From Symbiodinium natans (taxonomy: Eukaryota > Sar > Dinophyceae > Suessiales > Symbiodiniaceae): a DNA stretch of 64,000 nucleotides. How positions within the stretch are numbered: the first letter of the stretch is position 1; each line of letters opens with the position of its first letter. The notes under the pieces were generated by a model. The model was not told where the DNA came from, searched no databases, and worked only from the letters and a program-made list of their open reading frames with translations. The stretch is from NCBI GenBank assembly GCA_905221605.1, contig CAJNDS010002090.1, positions 411,545-475,544 of the forward strand, written 5' to 3'. Positions 39,428 through 51,054 of the stretch are shown piece by piece. The position numbers and the translations under genes are program-made.

Positions 39428-39620
39428 TAGATTCATACAACCGCAATGTGATGATCGGCCTGTAGGCAGTGACCAACTTGGCCGTCGTAGATTTAGCCAA
39501 CAATTTGAACAACGTTTTCTTCCAGGAGGATGGGACATCGCCCGTAGCAAGAACATGGTTGAAAACATTCAATAGTATCTCACGAAATGCTTCAAGCTGT
39601 GAATGGCGGAATCCGCGGAA
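39428..39620 (-). pseudogene. Non-LTR (LINE-type) retrotransposon reverse transcriptase fragment
   Basis: Within a longer minus-strand frame (39090-39677), about 60 residues match the start of the reverse transcriptase domain of LINE-type elements. The pattern runs LLNVFNHVLATGDVPSSWKK, then a Leu-Leu-Ala-Lys stretch, then AYRPIITLRL. In this family the equivalent segment (roughly FNxxLxxGxxPxxWkxaxxxxlxK followed by YRPIxLl) precedes the catalytic motifs. The catalytic Tyr-x-Asp-Asp box and the rest of the domain are not seen. After the RPI block the residues no longer resemble the family, so this is a truncated, dead fragment. No endonuclease part, poly-A tail or target-site duplication was identified. 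Confidence 0.75.
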
Positions 39621-40140
39621 TCCAGTTCCCGCATCCGTTGCTGACTTTAAACCGGCTACTGAGCGGCTACCGTGCACACAGCGTAAAATACACTTTCCAT
39701 CTCGGCTTCTGGCAGTCTAAGTCCAAAGCAAAAGCTTCCAGCCTGCAGTCTGCAGCACATTGCTTGGGGTGTGCATAGTGGGTTATAGGATGGTCTAAGA
39801 TTGCACGTGTTGAAATAAAGCGCTGGGCTTGATGGCTGCAAAAGAGTTGGGAGTCTAGGCATGTGTCCACTGGCTCAAATGGGGGAAGTGCTGGAACTAC
39901 ATCAGATCTTGGCTAACAATGGGGAACTGAGGCCACCGCGCTGTCATTGCCTCAGCAGCACGAAACAGAAGTTTCCCAAAATGAAGTCTTTCGCATATGC
40001 TTAAAACGGACGACAAGCACTGGGCGAATTCAAAAGCTACAAACTGGAACGCCGTTGCAACACGGCAGAAAATATTACAAAGCAGAGCTTGGCAGAAAAG
40101 ACTGTAAGTTCATTTAAGGAATGTCCATAAAACACACACT

Positions 40141-40882
40141 TTTATTCGAAAAATACAAAACGGACACCTCTAACACCTCTGATCTCCTCCGCACGCGTGC
40201 CCGTGTCTAGGCGAGAGCGCGATTGAAAACCAAAACGAGCACCGCGCACCGCGAAACTTGAAGTCCCAAGGCGCCGGGCGGTTCTTGTCGCCACCTGCAA
40301 AAAAAAACTTAAAGTGACCAATGGCCGGCGGTACACGGACGGAATGTCAATGCCCGCCTCGGCATCCACGCCTGCCAAAAAGCAAAAGGATTTCAATCAG
40401 CCTTAACAAACTGTGAGCTCCAAGAATCCGTACCGTTGACTTCGGCCTCAGATGGGGCACCGCAATATCGAAGTTGCTGCATTGCCACCACTGATGCAAA
40501 AAAACGACAAGGACCCTCCAGCTCCACCCACAAACCATCTCACTGCAGGCCCCGACCCTTTGCCTTTGCCTTTTCTTTGGTCCTGCAAGGCATCCCCTTT
40601 TAAGGGGTTTAGTGTTGAAGGGGTTTAAAGGGAGGTTTAAGGGGAATTCGGGCTTTAGAGGAACTCTTCTCAAATCCCTAAGGTGGGGATGTTCGAAGTG
40701 GCCCATCGCAATGACTCGAACGCCCGCAAGCACCTCTGACATGGAAAAACAATAACAAGGATGCTGACGTGCCCGTAAGTAGTAATTACCAGCTGCCTCT
40801 CCAACCGATCTCCAAGACTCGAGACTGGAGCGTTGACGAAGGCAACCAAGTGCGTGCCCGCCTTCACCTTGGCACACGCCAA
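40141..40882 (-). CDS. Possible multi-exon gene, product unidentified
   Basis: On the minus strand several acceptor-like sites with long T runs precede open segments. A consistent model is exon A (about 40882-40790, containing KAGTHLVAFVNAPVSSLGDR), exon B (40582-40528, with a Lys/Gly run), exon C (40490-40434, MQQLRYCGAPSEAEVN) and exon D (40371 to about 40330, GVDAEAGIDIPSVY). The introns between them begin GTAATT, GTGGAG and GTACGG and end in TTGCAG, CATCAG and GGCAG, and the frame is kept across all three. A further acceptor at 40295 leads into GDKNRPAPWDFKF, but its donor is unclear. An AATAAA lies at 40146-40141. The residues match no family I know. The model was chosen by eye among alternatives and could be wrong. 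Confidence 0.3.
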
Positions 40883-41084
40883 ACGTGCAGTTCAAGCTGG
40901 CTTTGCCCAGTTGGACGACGCGTTTTGTCAGTGATGCGAACGGGCCTAACATATCCCAGCACACCCTCAAGGACACCTAGACTCGCATAAGGCCCGAAAA
41001 GACCCTTACAAAGACTCTTAATAAGGCACCCTCCCTACAGCAAACCTTCAAAACCCTTACAGCAGCCTCACCGGCGCCTGGCAC

Positions 41085-41848
<764 letters not shown>

Positions 41849-41899
41849 TGCCAAGGTGCACCAAGGGACCGAACTTCCACACCGAATTTTGGAGGTCCT

Positions 41900-43090
41900 A
41901 AAGCTGGAGAACCCAGAACCATAAGTAATGCACATGAAGGTTGTAGTTCTACGTGCGGTTGTGAGTAAGGTAACCTATATATAACTTTCAATCAAGGTAC
42001 TTATACCTTGCTTACAGTTGCCCATGAAACTCCCATGAACCTTCAAGAGGAGCACCCGGCCTGGCGGCGGCCGCTGCGCGCCACACGTCATCGAATTTGC
42101 GTCGCAAGACTTTCGCTCCTGCACTGTTCGAGGCTCGAGGGCTCAGGGTTTTTTAGCCTGTGCTTTCGGAAGAACAAAAACACGATCTAGGGTTGAGGGG
42201 CTTGCCTTTCAACGAAAGCCAATGCCAAATTCTTGGTTTGGGGTCGAGGGGTGGCTTCGTACTGCGGATTGCGGACTAAGTCGTAGGGGTTTAGGCTCGT
42301 CGGATTTGACTGTTACGAGCTCACATGGCTGCAAACACCCCAGGAGTCCCAGGAGTTCAATCAAGGTGCAGAGCACTCCACGTTATCTGGGAGCATGTAG
42401 GCCTGCCGTGCAGGAGACCTTGGCAAATGGAAAAACGAGATTTCTGGAATCAGCCACTCCTTTCAAGGGTGAATGTCAGGGCTCAGGCGTTTGAAGGCTC
42501 AGTGGCTAAATCTGGGTATTTGCTTGCTTCGGAAAAAAGACCCTACGACCCCAACACTACAAGGAAGTAAGCCGCAGGCTCCTGCTCCTCACCAAAGATG
42601 TTGCCCATGGCAGCGGGAGTGGAAAAATAGGGTTTGAAGACACGTCGGATTGAGCAAAATGGCCTGTGGGCTCAGGAGGTTGGGAATCGATAAGAGCACA
42701 GGAATGTCTGTGTGTGCAGTGTTCGGGCAACCTACGCAATGCCGGATGCCACGCTCATGCATCCCCACAGGCGAACGTCAAAACGCTCCGAATGACTCAC
42801 TCCTCCCTAAGCCTGAAGTCGAGTCTTACGTTGCCTTAGGCATATTTTGCGATATGGTAACATATGATTTTAGCCTAAGTTTCAGTTCATGAGTAACAAG
42901 TTGTTTGTGGTTAGATTGAATTCTTATTAGTTGCTCCCGCGCTGGCAGTGACGCTGGCAGTCTGCAGCTGTAGGTAGACATTGCACCAAAGCTCTCCACA
43001 GCACGAGTGCCCTGCTTAGACCATCGCGGCTGCAGACAAAGCCCACAGAATCTCAAACGTACTACATGCGTATCTGCATACCTATACGAT
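41900..43090. other. Unassigned DNA
   Basis: No supported gene and no repeat of note. Confidence 0.3.
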
Positions 43091-43099
43091 CCCAGCCAT

Positions 43100-43322
43100 G
43101 CAATAAGAAACTGGTTTATTATTTAATTATTAGTATCATTAAATTATTAAATTCAGCAAATCTTAACTTGTTTATTTCTTATTGTAATAACACAAACATG
43201 AAAATTATTATTGTTAAATCACATTAATTAATAAACAAAAAAGACTAAATACTAATTATTCATAAAAATATAAATAACAATTGCACCTACTGTTTATTCA
43301 TTTTCTGAAATTCTGATTTTCC
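43100..43322. other. Isolated AT-rich island
   Basis: About 220 bp of roughly 80 percent A+T, with repeated TTAATTA and AATTATTA words, inside mid-GC DNA with sharp edges. It is closed by stops in all frames, so it is non-coding. Its composition resembles the virus-like element at 49.0-51.2 kb more than its own neighbours. It could be a non-coding relic of a similar element, a piece of organelle DNA or a replication or matrix-attachment type sequence; nothing in it decides between these. Confidence 0.7.
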
Positions 43323-43329
43323 GCCAAAA

Positions 43330-46300
43330 AACAACTAAATGAATTTCTTCCTTTTTCTGCATTTTCTGCCAAACTGAAGAACGGACTCATCATTGCGCCT
43401 GCTTCCAGAAACCCCTGTTTTGCAGCTTTTGAATTCGCATTCAATCGTCGCTTTTGCAGGGATCTGTCTGAGTTGGAAGTCCTGCCCAAACCGAAGGTGC
43501 CCACAAGAAATTTGTCCAGACAGCAGACTGACAATGGCCTGCTCAGTGTGAAGAGCAGCCACGCCAACACATGAACATGGCTAATTCTGGTCCCCGAACA
43601 GTGAGAACATCTTGACGTCCAGGTAACCAAACTTACTCCAAAGGAAAGGCCGCCGCGAGCTCCGGAGCGTCATCGATCAAGCCGGGCCTGAGAAGGATCT
43701 GCCAAGCGATGCCGAAGGGCAAGAGCAACTAACGTTGGAAACCAAGGTTTTGCACGGGTAGTGGCAATGAACGGTGGCGCCTACCACTTCGGTGTGGTGT
43801 CGTTTCCTTTAGCTTTCGGGAAAAAGCAGGCCAAGTCACAACACGCCAGAGCTTCCCAGCACCAACTCAAGCTTATTACGGCCTTACCCGCCAAGGGTGC
43901 GGGTTGGGAGAGAGCCCCACACAAACCCTGTCATGACCTCCTGTTTAGGGCAAGGCGCTCGGCTAGCCCTGCGACAGCAGCAGCTGCAGCGGCGCAAGCC
44001 TCATGGTGCTTTTTCTGGTAGCTTTTAGACTTCAGGGCTCTGGACTTGGGGGGGTAGGGGGGTGGCTATGGGGCCAAGCGGAAACTTGACGACGCGGCCC
44101 AAGCCTCCTACGAAGTTAGGATGTAGCTCTTCACATCCGCATGTATGGAGCTGCGGTATCTTTTAACTTCGTAAACTTCCATCTGCTTCCTGAATTCCTC
44201 TCACATCTCGCTCCCCCTGCGCTCTCTCCGATGTGCCCCCACTTCACCTCGGCAACGGCAGGGCCGAACGCCCAGGAATAGTCCTCCTCCTCCTCCTCCG
44301 CGGTGTACTCCTGGAGCCAAGTTTGTTTGAAATACTCTCTAGGCGAAGCGCTTGACAGCCAAAAGTCTTCAGCGGTTTCATTCAGAAAGCTTTTGGAAAA
44401 CTTGCGCCTCCTACTTCTGAGTAGTAGCCAGCCCCCGATTCGTAATCTCCTGATTTATGTTCGCCGAAAAGGAAGCGTTTCCTTATTCCAAATAACCTTC
44501 TTGAAGACCACGTAACACTCAGCAACGAGCAGGTGTGCGGAAGAACGCAATGAAAGGAATGGCGGGAATGGCGTTTCCAAGTGCATCCTGCCCTCAAATG
44601 GCCTGCTCGAAGTCTCGGTCTACCCACCTGAACGCAGAAGCGACAGTCATCTTCCAGTAATCATGCCACGCAGTTGGAAATGGTGATCTTGCACGACATA
44701 CGAAAATCAAGCTGAATAGTGAAAACTAATTATGCAGGCTTGCAAGGCACGGCCAACAATGCCAAAGAGCTCGGGCAATGTTGCACAATCCCGGGCCAGG
44801 TCTTCAACCTCACTTCACGGGGCGTAAGGGGCACGATGGACTTTGCTAGACTTTGTAGCTCGTGGTGCGAAACAGCCGGTGGCATTTCGCGTAATGGAGC
44901 CGGCATAGGGGACTTACAGGTGGGCACGGCATATTCTGGGTGTTGTGGCTGAGGGTTTGAGACAGCTTCTCCCTGCTCACGTGAGCATGGCTCCCTAACG
45001 AATCAAACCAACTCGAACTCATTGAACTTTGAGTTTTCGGGGACACCTTGTCCCATAGATGCAAATCTCAAATGCTCAAATGCTCACGAGTTTGGCGCTG
45101 GCACACGCTTGCAAAGAAAGTGGTCTCCACCTTCATCATCTGCTTTCCCAAAGGAAAAGCCAGGCAATGCCTGTACTGCTGCTGTTGACTGAGACCACGG
45201 CAGCTTCCGCCAAGGCCTTTTGTGTCCAGGCTGCATGGTTTGTTGAACTGGGAGGTTGGGAAGTTCTTACTTGGGCCTAGTTCTCAATGTCTTTAGTTGC
45301 CCGTCCCACCCTCACAGTCCAGTGGGCTCCTGTAAACATCTGGCTCCATCTTCAGGCCCTGACCCACTGTCAGATGCTACAGTGCACAACTTGTGTGCTT
45401 TTTCCTAGTTTTGGCAAGGTTTTCGTTTGTTCTGTCCGTGACCCTCGTTTCACTGACTCTCCGCGGATTGGCTTCTGCACTGGCATCTGCTGGCTGCAAT
45501 TCGGCCCCTCTCTACCCAATCGGGAACGCGGGACTGCTCAATCTTTCTCAGCCCGAGTCATCCTATGTCAATCCATTCGCAACCTTTCATGCAGCACGGA
45601 CCTCGCTGTTGGCACCGCCCAAAGCTCCATAGACCTTTGTTTACGCGAAGAGCTGATGAGGAAGGCGCAGGTGTGGGAGGGGCTTGGTTCTTGGTTACAT
45701 ACGGGTGAAGCTTACATGCCTGCAGGCTGCAGTCGCTTTTTCACATTCGTCATGCTTTTTATCCTAAGACCTTTCTGTAAGTACAGCTAGATGGCTGACC
45801 GTCTCCAGAACAAGGGTGCAGGAGTCATTGCCAAGCCCAAGCCTCTACATGAATTAAGCCAATGTTGAAGGCCTTGTGGGCCTTTTGTTCCAGGATTCCT
45901 GCACATTTATTGTCAAAGCCCAACCCTAGTTGACGAAGGGAAAAACAATACCTGCCATGAAGCTTCAGAAGACATGATAGACCTGAAGCACGCTGACACC
46001 GAGCTCCGAACAGCATTCACCTTTGCAAGCAGGTGCTGTGTGCAAAGGTCACCGACAGCGTCCGCCAAGTCGGCTGAAGCCACTTCCTTGAGCATGAGCC
46101 CTCTGCACTACAGCTTGGCAATTATGGCTGCGATCTGAAGCAACTCGAAGCCGTTGGTGACAGAAAGCTGCTTGAATCACGAATCGCAACACGTAGTAAG
46201 ACATACTACATGACCTAGTTCACGTGGTGGGATTCGCTACGAAGTCCCAGGTGTATCCTCGATGAATTCCACCGCCTGAGCCGTGAGGTGCTGTGCCCGG

Positions 46301-48850
46301 TGCATGAATCAACCATGCCCAGAACAGGTACAGCATTGCAGAAATCGGAACTCGATTTTTCATGCATTTTGGCGGGCTGATGTGGGAGCTATGTGGCGAT
46401 CTTTTTAGCATGTCTCTGTAGGGCCACTGTAGAATGTCGTCGTGCTTGCCTGTTATCGAATTGCCCAAGCCTCATAAGGTCACCTCGTTGTGTGGAATGC
46501 TACTAACATGACGCTTGAGCACGTCGAGACAAGAGGTGGAAAGGATGGGCTTGCTAAAAGTTTTCTAGGCTTGCTGTGTCACGACTCAGCGGCTCTGAGC
46601 CTAAACTGCTGGGCGTCGTAGGGCGGCATCACGCCTACCTTTGATGCTAAGATCGTCCTGGCCCTGCCAACTTTCCGGCAGCTGCGTTTGAAATCATGCT
46701 TGTGCTTGAGTGCTGCTTACACCCGCCAAAAGCAAGACGAAGGATGCAAGGATGTGAGGAGTCGGCGCACAAGATGCTATCACAAGGCCAACATGCATCT
46801 AACATGTTCTCAACTCAGTGTACTCCTTTAGTGCATCTTCTGCGAAGCCAGGCTGCCCATGTATGCAAAAATTGCACGTTCACGAATTCTGTAACATGCT
46901 TCTGCCATGAGCAAAGCCAAGAACTGCACCAAATGCCAGGGCCACCGCGGACAACGGCGGCGGCACCTCAAGATTCATGGCTAAACGCACCGAATGAGCA
47001 CCTACAGGCGCTCATTCGGGGATAAACAAGATTCATTGTTCAGGTCCCAGGGGTCCCACACTTCCAAATGTGGGGAAGCATGGAGGCTGAGTCAGCTTCG
47101 GGGTTTGGGTAGACTCAAATCACTCAAAGATCATGCTTGCGATGAATGAAGAACACGGTTCATCAAGATATGGCTTCCTGCAACCCTGTACCCGAAGTAG
47201 CTGGCGACTGACGACCGGCATCCTTTGGCTGGATCAAGACCAAGATGTTTGCCAGCACTAGTCGGGGGCTCGAAATCCTCACGGACCTGAATTTCCATAT
47301 CCACCCCCGCACGTTTTGGGAAGGGGAAGGCCCCTTCCCATCCGATGCGTGAATTACAGGACTCAGGCCCTCCCAAGCGTCGGGTTAGTGGCAGGGCGTC
47401 TTGTGCTAGCATAATCTAACACAACATGAATGCATTCTTTTGGCGTGGTTGAACAGCTTGAACGTGAAGCAGGCGGGTATGGCATCAATCTCCGCCTGTA
47501 CCCTACGAAGCTTTGGAGACTGATTGGATGTGCTGATTGGCCACCAGCGTGCACCTGCACCTGATGAAGAAAGTAATTTCGTCTAGAACCCACGCTGCGC
47601 GATGTTGATGCTTGCGGTTGTTCATACCATCATGGCAAGGCCGATGGTTTCCCCATGGTGCTCAGCTCTCAGCTCACAGGGCAAGCCGTGCACATGCGCG
47701 ACAATTATATGGATCGAAAATGTCGTCAGTCGCCAGCGTTCCGCTGCAATGCCTGCTTGGGTATGGTTGACACTGTTCCGATACCCGGGTGGGCTATGGG
47801 GGATACACAAGGGCATACACATCGTCGGACGTGAGGAGCTGCATCATGCACTTCCACTTCTGCCTCACTGTTCGACTTCGCCCTACCGGAGTGTTCGTCT
47901 GTGCAGGAGGACATGAATGAGTTCCCCTGAAAGCATTGCAGCAATTAGTCGAGAGCTCCCACTCGAGTGCACCTCTCATGAAATTGGGCCTTCGGATGTT
48001 GCCCTCCAGCAACCAACAACCCGGCGCGTTCGTTCTTGGTTGTACGTGTGTGCGTTGCCACCGATCGCTACGGCTGGCCGTTCACAGCCCAAAGCCTGTG
48101 CTTTCCCTTCACATCTACGGGCATAGTCTAACGGCGGCTCATTGAGAGAAGCCACGAGCTGGAACTCGCGAATGAACTGCCAGCGGTGGGCAAGGCCTTA
48201 TCATGGGGCGTATGTTTTGCCCAGGATCACTCGGTACCCATACTTCTCATCTCTGCAGCAGTGTTACTTGTATTTCGGATGATCTCCGAATAGGCTCTTC
48301 TGTACTACTTTTCTGGGGTGGGTTGCCAGGAGTCAGCCCGCATTCCATCCAAGCCTAAACTCTGGCTGCCTCAGCGTGGGCATCCCGCAAAGCTACGACT
48401 GCACCGGGCCAGCTGGCCCTGAATCCTAAGTTCCCGGCTGCCCGCGCGATCTATCGCCTGCAGGGCCGAACATTCTGTTTTATGACGCAGCGACATGATG
48501 ACATATTGAGTCTTCTTGGCCCAATTCTGTCCTTCTTGTCACATTGATGTGATGGTGGAGCTTGGCTGGGAGTTTCCTGTGGGAGAGTTCTTTCCGTACG
48601 TGTAGCAGGACAACATGCGCAAAATGTGAATCTGAAACTCGCTGCTTTTTTGAATCCTTGGAACATGAGACTCGGCAAATGGGCCATTGCTAACGCACCA
48701 ACTGTAGCCATTCTCACCTGAACACCCCAAGAATCTTCTTGACAGGAGGCGCGCCTGCTGTCTCTCCAGAAGTTGTGGCATGTGCCTCGATCGCAACTTC
48801 TATCTGGGGCCTTTAGAGCTAGACATTTTCACGCCCCAGTTCACGGACTA
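43330..48850. other. Unassigned DNA
   Basis: No supported gene. A short CCT repeat lies at about 44283-44299. A 10-base perfect hairpin lies at 46990-47019 (CCGAATGAGC and its complement around a 10-base loop). A plus frame at 46696-47025 contains CKNCTFTN, which recalls a RanBP2-type zinc finger, but the second Cys pair is wrongly spaced. Confidence 0.3.
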
Positions 48851-48854
48851 CCGT

Positions 48855-49023
48855 CCAACCATCATACCATCTTACCCCCACACCTCATAACCCTCAACCC
48901 ACCATACCTCATAACCATCTTACCACCATACCTCACCATCATTCTTACCAATTATGCCATTCCCTCAACCTCCAAAAACCCTTCCCAAAATAACCCAAAA
49001 AACTTACCCAAACCCCTATCCAC
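48855..49023. repeat. G-depleted, degenerate CCATACCTCATAACC repeat tract
   Basis: Across 169 bases the plus strand has a single G (48956). The first half is made of degenerate copies of ACCATACCTCATAACC and ACCATCTTACC. It abuts the left edge of the AT-rich element. Confidence 0.8.
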
Positions 49024-49073
49024 GAACCCGGGCGTGAACCTTATTCAATTGTCATAATTACTTATTATGAAAA

Positions 49074-49500
49074 CTAATCTTCAAAGCAATTCTTTATAGC
49101 ATCCAAGTGCCAATACTTACGAATGATATGCAATCGTATTTGTTCGTGATTTCCTTTAACCCCATCTGGTAAATTGCTTATGTAATCATCATCTTCTATT
49201 TTGCTTTGAATGAAGCTTTCACGCAATCTTGTAAACTCGTTGATTTGCGAAATATGTGCTCTTCGCTCTTTATGTTTTTCATAGTTCTCTGGCTTTATGC
49301 GCTGACCACATTTGCAAACACACGCTCCGTTTTGTGCAGTTTTCTCTCGCTTGTCCTATTGATTTCGTCTTTATGTATTTCGTAAAACTGCTTCCGATAC
49401 ACCCTTCATTTCTCTCTGCATACACGACAATGTTTAAAGCCGTCAACAATTCCATATCAAGTGATTTCTTGCATTTTACAAACTTGCTTGCTCTCTTCCA
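49074..49500 (-). pseudogene. Zinc-ribbon-like gene of the virus-like element, frameshifted
   Basis: The 3' part is open on the minus strand from 49355 to a TAG at 49074 and includes NGACVCKCGQRIKPENYEKH, followed by a charged helical region. Upstream the reading passes through other frames: KHCRVCRE near 49425-49450 and a Lys/Glu-rich run EIHKDEINRTSERKLH near 49335-49382. At least two frameshifts are therefore needed. The CxxC pairs with nearby His suggest zinc binding. Similar CxCG-containing proteins occur next to DNA-processing genes in large DNA viruses and related elements, but I cannot name a family. It points away from the polymerase gene. Confidence 0.5.
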
Positions 49501-50134
49501 TTCTTAATATTATGGCCTTCACGGGCTCATCAAGAACAACCACGTCTACACCATCAACAGAGACTTCAAAAGCATCAAAAAACCATGAATGCGAAGAGTA
49601 GCCCTTCGCAGTACTTCGCATTGCCTGGCGAATGCGAATACCAAAAGCTTATAATCAGTAGCAACTACTACATAAGCGACCGAGAAGAGCCTCCTGAATG
49701 CCACATGATAGAGACAGCCAACGACCTTTTGAAAAACACGGACAACCAGAATACACCCTGGTTCATAAAGATAATGACCTCGTACAACTCTTCCACGAAC
49801 TAAAAATAGCTGGTTACGAGCCCTTCATAAAAATATCAAGCGGGAACGATGACAGAGCTAAAAAAAAAATGAAAAATTAAAAGCACCAAGCAAGAAATCA
49901 CATAGACAATCAAGCTACAAACCTTATCAACACACAGTATAGACGAAGATGTATCGGTAGAAAACGAACAGCTTTTCAACGATATGAACCGAGAAATGTT
50001 TGACTTCATTAAGAAAATTTTCAGCGATGCCCACAAGTCCTATTATAGCCAGACTGACATAGACATTCTAGACGAATGCAGAACCATAGTGCCAACCGGA
50101 TACCTCAAGCACGATTTCTCTAACAGAAGCGTTT

Positions 50135-50345
50135 AAGAAACATTCCATACACAAGGTTGAATTTTGTGTTGAAAAAATGTTGCCCGTTGATGCTTCCACT
50201 AGGTATAGGTTCAAGTCTTGTAATTCTTCATTTCGGTAAGGCTTCCATATGTCAAACTCGGTGAAGACAGGTATGCATGTGATTTTGGAAAGGCTCTTAT
50301 ACAGGCTTTGGTTCTGTCAATTTCAATGAAAAACTTTTAATATAC
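50135..50345 (-). pseudogene. Inverted internal segment of the polymerase gene
   Basis: Read on the minus strand, this segment gives EIDRTKA at 50324-50304, then after a frameshift CIPVFTEFDIWKPYRNEEL and NLYLVEASTGNIF, and after another frameshift FNTKFNLVYGMFLKR near 50165-50135. The plus strand is coding just before (IVPTGYLKHDF) and just after (EVDCEYFVSELW). The inverted piece therefore supplies exactly the missing middle of the same protein, in reverse. That means an inversion in place, not an inserted second copy. Confidence 0.6.
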
Positions 50346-50638
50346 ACTACCACAAGACTACCACAAGCAACCATCACACATTCACGAAGTGGACTGTGAA
50401 TATTTCGTCTCCGAGCTCTGGAATACCAAAATAAGCAACAAGCCTAAGCAAGACGCCAAAATCAAAAACAACAATAGCCAATGTCAATTTCGGATGATAA
50501 GAAAAGTCCACCAACAAAAAGCGAAAGTCAATATCATTCAACAGCCTGGAAGAGGCGTTACATTACAGAAACATTTATGAGGGCAGGGTGTTTGTCATTG
50601 AAGAATGCGCAATGCACGTTAAAAAAACACATTAAACT

Positions 50639-50700
50639 TAGAAGATGAAGATGAAGATGAAGATGAAGATGAAGATGAAGATGAAGATGAAGATGAAGAC
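50639..50700. repeat. GAAGAT hexanucleotide repeat inside the polymerase relic
   Basis: About ten near-perfect copies of GAAGAT interrupt the coding remnant between the block ending in VKKTH and the next block at about 50719. The period of six keeps the frame open, so it may have expanded from an acidic Asp/Glu codon run already in the gene. Confidence 0.95.
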
Positions 50701-51054
50701 ACGACGCAGTCGCCTCGCGTGCTTCGCGACCAGGAAGATATAAAGATGTGTAGATATACTGATAAATATTACATACTGAACGTCTCAACATCCAGAACCT
50801 TATCCAACGGCTTTCGCTACATCAAAGAGATTCTTCTTCAAAATAATAATAATGATATGTATGACACCTACAACACCTTAACAAAACACAACATAGAAAT
50901 ATTCAGTGTAAAGTCAGACGCCTTCGTCATCAATAAAACTAACCTAACAAAAGCCATGAAGCTTATAACCTTCAGTAACCAAGTCGGAGGATGGAGAGCG
51001 GAAACCGACAAGGAAATCAACTTTCCGACCGAGCCCTACAAATACAGATAAAAC

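Larger units (their letters stand above)
49508..51051 (+). pseudogene. Family B DNA polymerase, broken by frameshifts, a repeat and an inversion
   Basis: Recognisable blocks appear in the order expected of one protein, but in changing frames. The N-terminal part reads YYGLHGLIKNNHVYTINRDF (49508-49567), then CEYQKLIISSNYY, YTLVHKDNDLVQLFHELKIA and a frame to 50134 ending with IVPTGYLKHDF. Motif A (EIDRTKA) lies in the inverted segment at 50324-50304. EVDCEYFVSELWNTKIS (from about 50384) leads to motif B, Lys-rich then IANVNFG (50474-50494), and to SLEEALHYRNIYEGRVFVIE. After a hexamer repeat comes KYYILNVSTSRTLSNGFRYI and a motif C equivalent, SVKSDAFVI (50905-50931). There Lys-Ser-Asp replaces the usual Asp-Thr-Asp. 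The reading stops at a TAA at 51049-51051. The enzyme would copy the element's own DNA; this copy cannot be functional. Confidence 0.65.

Noticed and set aside
46850-46925. RanBP2-type zinc finger (CKNCTFTN)
   Set aside because: The second Cys pair is too close and in the wrong pattern; the match is probably chance.
50389-50580. Separate 63-codon gene starting at 50389
   Set aside because: It is part of the broken polymerase; the conserved block switches to another frame near 50474.
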